Positions 61,040 through 64,000 of a stretch of 64,000 nt of DNA are shown here, piece by piece. Below the pieces are notes generated by a model. The model searched no databases and was not told the DNA's origin. It saw only the letters and a program-made list of their open reading frames with translations. The stretch is from contig UQZX01000005.1 in the NCBI GenBank assembly GCA_900545525.1, forward strand, positions 1-64,000. Reading direction: 5' to 3'. The position numbers and the translations under genes are program-made. Source of the stretch: an uncultured Prevotella sp. (GTDB lineage: Bacteria > Bacteroidota > Bacteroidia > Bacteroidales > Bacteroidaceae). Numbering within the stretch: the stretch's first letter is position 1; the number at the start of each line of letters is the position of its first letter.

Positions 61040-61221
61040 GCAAATTAAGGCTGAATGTACAACTGTATCGGCAAGAAAAGAACATATTGCAGGTATCCCG
61101 GCATGTCTGCGGCATCGTCCCATGGGGTTACCGTCAATGACTGTGAAGGCGGGAAGCGGGCACAGAACTTACAATCTGTTACATTTCAAGAGCTTTTTCT
61201 TACGGTTTTCACCAACTACCT

Positions 61222-61320
61222 TCCGTTTTCCAAAAGGTGGCGTTTCAGGCTCCAAAAGGTGCCCTTTCGTCGTCTGAAAGGGCACCTTTCAGACTGCAAA
61301 AGACGGCGTTTCGGATTGTA
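61222..61320. repeat. Array of about 22-bp palindromic modules, copy C
   Basis: CAAAAGGTGGCGTTTC, CAAAAGGTGCCCTTTC, GAAAGGGCACCTTTC and CAAAAGACGGCGTTTC follow at about 22-bp spacing with variable linkers. It belongs to the family at 27782 and 51923 but lacks the TGCAACTTGTTG end. No gene lies in 61040-61400. Confidence 0.7.
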
Positions 61321-61400
61321 AGAAGCGGCATGCAGCAAACCCGCCTGCCGGAGACTGCATGTTTTTTATGCACATAGTGGAACAGCGTAACAGTATTTTT

Positions 61401-61587
61401 CGTATATTTGACTTCGTATTCTACTACGTCTTATATACTCACGCCCGACAAAAAACAAATAAATTTGTTGTTTTGTTCTCGACTTATTCGTATATTTGAC
61501 TTCGTATTCTACTACGTCTTATATACTCACGCTCGACAAAAAACAAATAAATTTGTTGTTTTGTTCTCGACTTATTCGTATATTTGT
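61401..61587 (+). promoter_or_regulatory. Tandemly duplicated promoter upstream of ald
   Basis: An 88-bp unit is repeated (61401-61488 and 61489-61576, one mismatch) and a third copy begins at 61577. Each starts with TATATTTG (61403, 61491, 61579), and for the second and third boxes a TTG lies exactly 20 nt upstream. Each full unit also has a small AACAAAT/ATTTGTT stem. The last box is 72 bp before the ald ATG. Confidence 0.8.
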
Positions 61588-61657
61588 AAATGGGAAGAAG
61601 AGTGATATATGCACCGGACTTAAACCCGAAAAGTATTAACCTTTAAATCGAAACACC

Positions 61658-62773
61658 ATGAAAGTAGGAATTCCAAAAGAAATCAAGAACAACGAAAACC
61701 GCGTTGGCATGACCCCGGCAGGCGTCGCAGAACTTATAAGGCATGGTCATGAAGTGTCCGTTCAGCATACGGCAGGTGAAGGAAGCGGCTTTTCCGACGA
61801 TGAATACCTCAACGTAGGGGCAAAGATACTGCCGTCGATTGAGGATGTTTATGCGTGGGCTGACATGATTGTAAAGGTGAAGGAGCCTGTCAAGCCTGAA
61901 TATCCGCTGATACGCGAGGGGCAGATTGTGTTCACCTACTTCCACTTCGCATGCGACGAAGAGCTTACGCTCGCCATGCAGAAAAGCGGTGCGGTGTGCA
62001 TAGCATACGAGACGGTGGAGAAGAAAGACCGCTCGCTGCCGCTGCTGATACCCATGAGCGAGGTTGCCGGACGCATGGCTGCACTCAACGGGGCATACTA
62101 TCTGCAACGCACAAAGGGCGGCAAAGGCAAGATGATGATGGGCGTCCCAGGCGTAAAGCCGGCAAAGGTGCTGGTACTGGGAGGCGGCACCGTGGGCGAA
62201 GCTTCGGCAAGGATTGCGGCAGGAATGGGCGCAGACGTGATAATAACCGACATATCACTGCCGCGGCTGAAGCAGCTCTCCGTCGAGATGCCTGCTAACG
62301 TACACACGCTCTACTCGTCGGAACACAACATCAAAAAGGAACTCCGCGACACCGATGTTGTAATTGGCTCGGTGCTCGTGCCGGGAGATGCCGCCCCGAA
62401 ACTCATAACAAGGGATATGCTCGGACTTATGCAGCCGGGCAGCGTGCTTGTGGATGTGGCAATAGACCAGGGCGGATGTTTCGAGACATCGCATCCCACT
62501 ACACACAGCGAACCGACATACATGGTGGACGGAATACTGCATTATGCCGTGGCAAACATACCGGGTGCAGTTCCCAACACATCGACATACGCACTGACAA
62601 ATGCCACGTTGCGCTATGCCGTGTCGCTTGCTGACAAGGGCTGGGAACAGGCATGCAGGGACGACGAGGCTCTGATGAAAGGCGTGAACATGGCATACGG
62701 GAAGATTACGTACGAGGCGGTGGCAAAGGTATGGGGACTGGAATATACGCCGCTGTCGGCTGTGACGGAGTGA
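61658..62773 (+). CDS. ald: Alanine dehydrogenase
   Basis: Ald interconverts alanine and pyruvate with NAD+ and ammonia. The 371 residues match the family: the N-terminal MKVGIPKEIKNNENRVGMTP, the catalytic Lys in IVKVKEP, His in YFHFA, and the NAD-binding Rossmann motif VLVLGGGTVGEASARIA (about 170-186). It is cytoplasmic and transcribed alone behind a duplicated promoter. Confidence 0.96.
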   Translation: MKVGIPKEIKNNENRVGMTPAGVAELIRHGHEVSVQHTAGEGSGFSDDEYLNVGAKILPSIEDVYAWADMIVKVKEPVKPEYPLIREGQIVFTYFHFACDEELTLAMQKSGAVCIAYETVEKKDRSLPLLIPMSEVAGRMAALNGAYYLQRTKGGKGKMMMGVPGVKPAKVLVLGGGTVGEASARIAAGMGADVIITDISLPRLKQLSVEMPANVHTLYSSEHNIKKELRDTDVVIGSVLVPGDAAPKLITRDMLGLMQPGSVLVDVAIDQGGCFETSHPTTHSEPTYMVDGILHYAVANIPGAVPNTSTYALTNATLRYAVSLADKGWEQACRDDEALMKGVNMAYGKITYEAVAKVWGLEYTPLSAVTE

Positions 62774-62871
62774 CGACCCGTCATCAGTCTTGCACCAAGA
62801 TGGCATAAACACGCTTTAAATTGTCCGCTTGCTTAAAGCGAAAGAGAGGGGTGGTATGTCAAAATTCAATC

Positions 62872-62964
62872 ATTCCGGCATGCCGGAATAATCTCTGGTT
62901 TTGCAATATCCTCCTCCTTTCTAAACATGAAGACAGTCTTTCGGAATATCCGGGACTGTCTTCA
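62872..62964. terminator. Palindrome and hairpin between ald and the HMA gene
   Basis: ATTCCGGCATGCCGGAAT (62872-62889) is a perfect palindrome. TGAAGACAGTC (62928-62938) and its complement (62954-62964) form an 11-bp stem. They separate convergent genes and probably act in termination, but a clean T-run is lacking. Confidence 0.5.
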
Positions 62965-62987
62965 CGGCGTGTCATAATGACTGTTTT

Positions 62988-63311
62988 TTAGTGGCATCCG
63001 CTATCGGCGGCACTCTGTGCGGCATGCCCTTCTTTCACTTCACGGGCTTTGTAGCCAAATTTCTCAAATCCTTTTATAAGCTTCTCCACCGTTGTCTTGT
63101 CCGCATCATACGTTATTACGACAGCCTGCTTCTCTATGTCGGTGTCTATCATCTTCACTCCCTTTTCAAAACGCAGGTTGTTTTTTATCTTGTTCTCACA
63201 TGCCGCACAGTGCATCTGCGGAGTTGTTGTAACCGTAACTTTACGGATGTCTTTTGCCGAAACAGCCATCGAGGCAAACAGCAAGACCAATAAAAACAGG
63301 TTCTTTTTCAT
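62988..63311 (-). CDS. Periplasmic heavy-metal-associated (HMA) domain protein
   Basis: The 107 residues carry a signal peptide (MKKNLFLLVLLFASMAVSAK) and one HMA domain with the metal motif MHCAACENKIK (CxxC). The C-terminal tail contains His and Cys (GHAA...GCH). It probably binds Cu(I) or a similar metal in the periplasm. It lies 34 bp downstream of the TonB receptor gene at the window edge, so the pair may form a metal-uptake or metal-handling operon. Confidence 0.85.
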   Translation of the reverse strand: MKKNLFLLVLLFASMAVSAKDIRKVTVTTTPQMHCAACENKIKNNLRFEKGVKMIDTDIEKQAVVITYDADKTTVEKLIKGFEKFGYKAREVKEGHAAQSAADSGCH

Positions 63312-63345
63312 AATAAAATAAATTCTATGTTATCATTAATGTATT

Positions 63346-64000
63346 TCAGTCTCTTCCTATCTTCACCCTTATACCGGCATAGACCATTGCACCGTGCACC
63401 GGACCCCATATCATGGTCGGCTCAAACTCACGGCTCCACGGATTATCTGCCGATATGACAGGAGTTTTCTGTTTGAACCCCGTAAGGTTCTCACCGCCGA
63501 CGTAAACAGAGAAGTGTCTGAACCAGCGCGTTATCTGTGCGCTTAATTGCTCGTATGCTCCGAAACGCTTGTTCCACGACGGCGTGCCGTCTTCCTTTTC
63601 ATAAGGAACGGGCATCCGTCCTCCTCCGTTAAGCTGCAATGTGGCGTCAAACTGCCACAGTCCGAGCGGAGTCTTATACGAAGCAGTGAGCAGTCCTTTG
63701 TACTTGCTTGTAAGGGGCTTCTCAACAAGCCTGCCCCCGATGGTCGTCTTAACATCATTAAGACGGTATGCCGCCGTAAGTGTCATGCCGCGAAACAGCC
63801 CGTACGTGGCATCTATCTGGAATGTATGCGAATAGGACTTGCCGCCGAGGTTTCCAATCCTTATCTCAAACGGGTCGGAGTCGTAGTCGATGACAGCCTG
63901 TTTGCTGAAACGCGTGTAATAGTATTCCATATTAATCTTCAGCGTTTCGCCGAACACCGGAATGTTAAGAGCCGTGCTTGCCCCGTAGTTCCATGCCTCC
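63346..64000 (-). CDS. TonB-dependent receptor, C-terminal part (continues past the window)
   Basis: The frame is open to the window edge, giving about 217 residues of barrel. Repeated amphipathic strands (YSHTFQIDATYGLFRGMTLT, LWQFDATLQLNGGGRMP), the motif FSVYVGGENLTGFKQ and the aromatic-rich end GAMVYAGIRVKIGRD are typical of the last strands of TonB receptors. The start is outside the window. The downstream HMA-domain gene suggests a metal ligand, possibly copper. Confidence 0.85.
   Translation of the reverse strand, partial: EAWNYGASTALNIPVFGETLKINMEYYYTRFSKQAVIDYDSDPFEIRIGNLGGKSYSHTFQIDATYGLFRGMTLTAAYRLNDVKTTIGGRLVEKPLTSKYKGLLTASYKTPLGLWQFDATLQLNGGGRMPVPYEKEDGTPSWNKRFGAYEQLSAQITRWFRHFSVYVGGENLTGFKQKTPVISADNPWSREFEPTMIWGPVHGAMVYAGIRVKIGRD

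Noticed and set aside
61408..61605. 65-codon + strand ORF upstream of ald
   Set aside because: It is created by the tandem 88-bp promoter duplication; the protein is not conserved between units because the period is not a multiple of three.

Overview
The window is a chromosomal stretch of a Bacteroidales bacterium, most likely Prevotella in the broad sense. The evidence is a recurrent TAnnTTTG -7 promoter box (often with TTG or TTTG about 20 nt upstream), start codons mostly without strong Shine-Dalgarno sequences, TonB-dependent receptors with lipoprotein partners, C-terminal segments resembling type IX secretion sorting domains, a GlsB-like membrane protein, and core genes in Bacteroidetes-like arrangements. 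No rRNA, tRNA, CRISPR array or intact transposase was recognised.

Layout. 1-6.9 kb is an AT-rich accessory stretch: a Bro-N/Fic protein, a secreted retropepsin-like protein, an acyltransferase 3, a YhcG/DUF1016 nuclease and an IS982-like transposase remnant, with long non-coding gaps full of inverted repeats. 6.9-17.6 kb holds a minus-strand envelope operon (TonB receptor, DUF4876 lipoprotein, DUF6850 barrel, M16 protease). Divergent from it are a large secreted protein and an FMN-binding protein. 17.8-27.3 kb is mostly housekeeping: murB, a DUF4348 lipoprotein, pheS, an MFS transporter, ligA, a MNT/HEPN pair, a GNAT, trmD and a DUF805 protein. 27.4-35.5 kb holds repeats, a patatin, an M24 aminopeptidase P, a C1 bleomycin-hydrolase-like peptidase, recJ and recQ. 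35.6-42 kb is the ilvD-ilvB-ilvN-thioesterase-ilvC operon. 42.8-47.5 kb carries an OmpA-like porin, an endonuclease I family nuclease, a GlsB-like protein and an EEP-family protein. 47.7-51.8 kb is the aromatic amino acid operon pheA-aminotransferase-aroF/aroQ-tyrA. 52-64 kb holds slyD-aroC, a candidate small RNA, a zinc-ribbon protein with a Nif3-like protein, a DNA/RNA nuclease, aguA-aguB, mrp, ald, an HMA metal-binding protein and the 3' end of a TonB receptor.

How the genes work together. Two amino acid pathways dominate. The ilv operon covers the shared valine/isoleucine/leucine steps. The pheA operon covers entry into the shikimate pathway (DAHP synthase), chorismate mutase and the Phe and Tyr branches; aroC, which supplies chorismate, lies divergently about 1.5 kb away. 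The strongest discovery is in front of pheA. A consensus promoter drives a leader of about 207 nt that encodes a 25-residue peptide with eight consecutive Phe/Tyr codons (FYYFYFYF). The peptide's 3' half can pair with the 5' arm of an intrinsic terminator just before pheA. This is the complete logic of a ribosome-stalling transcription attenuator sensing both Phe and Tyr. ilvD also has a short upstream ORF containing Val-Val-Leu.

Other unusual features are an in-frame palindromic insertion of about 47 codons inside ligA, a tandemly duplicated promoter in front of ald, a promoterless-ORF-free sRNA candidate after aroC, and several families of dispersed intergenic repeats, some carrying promoter boxes.
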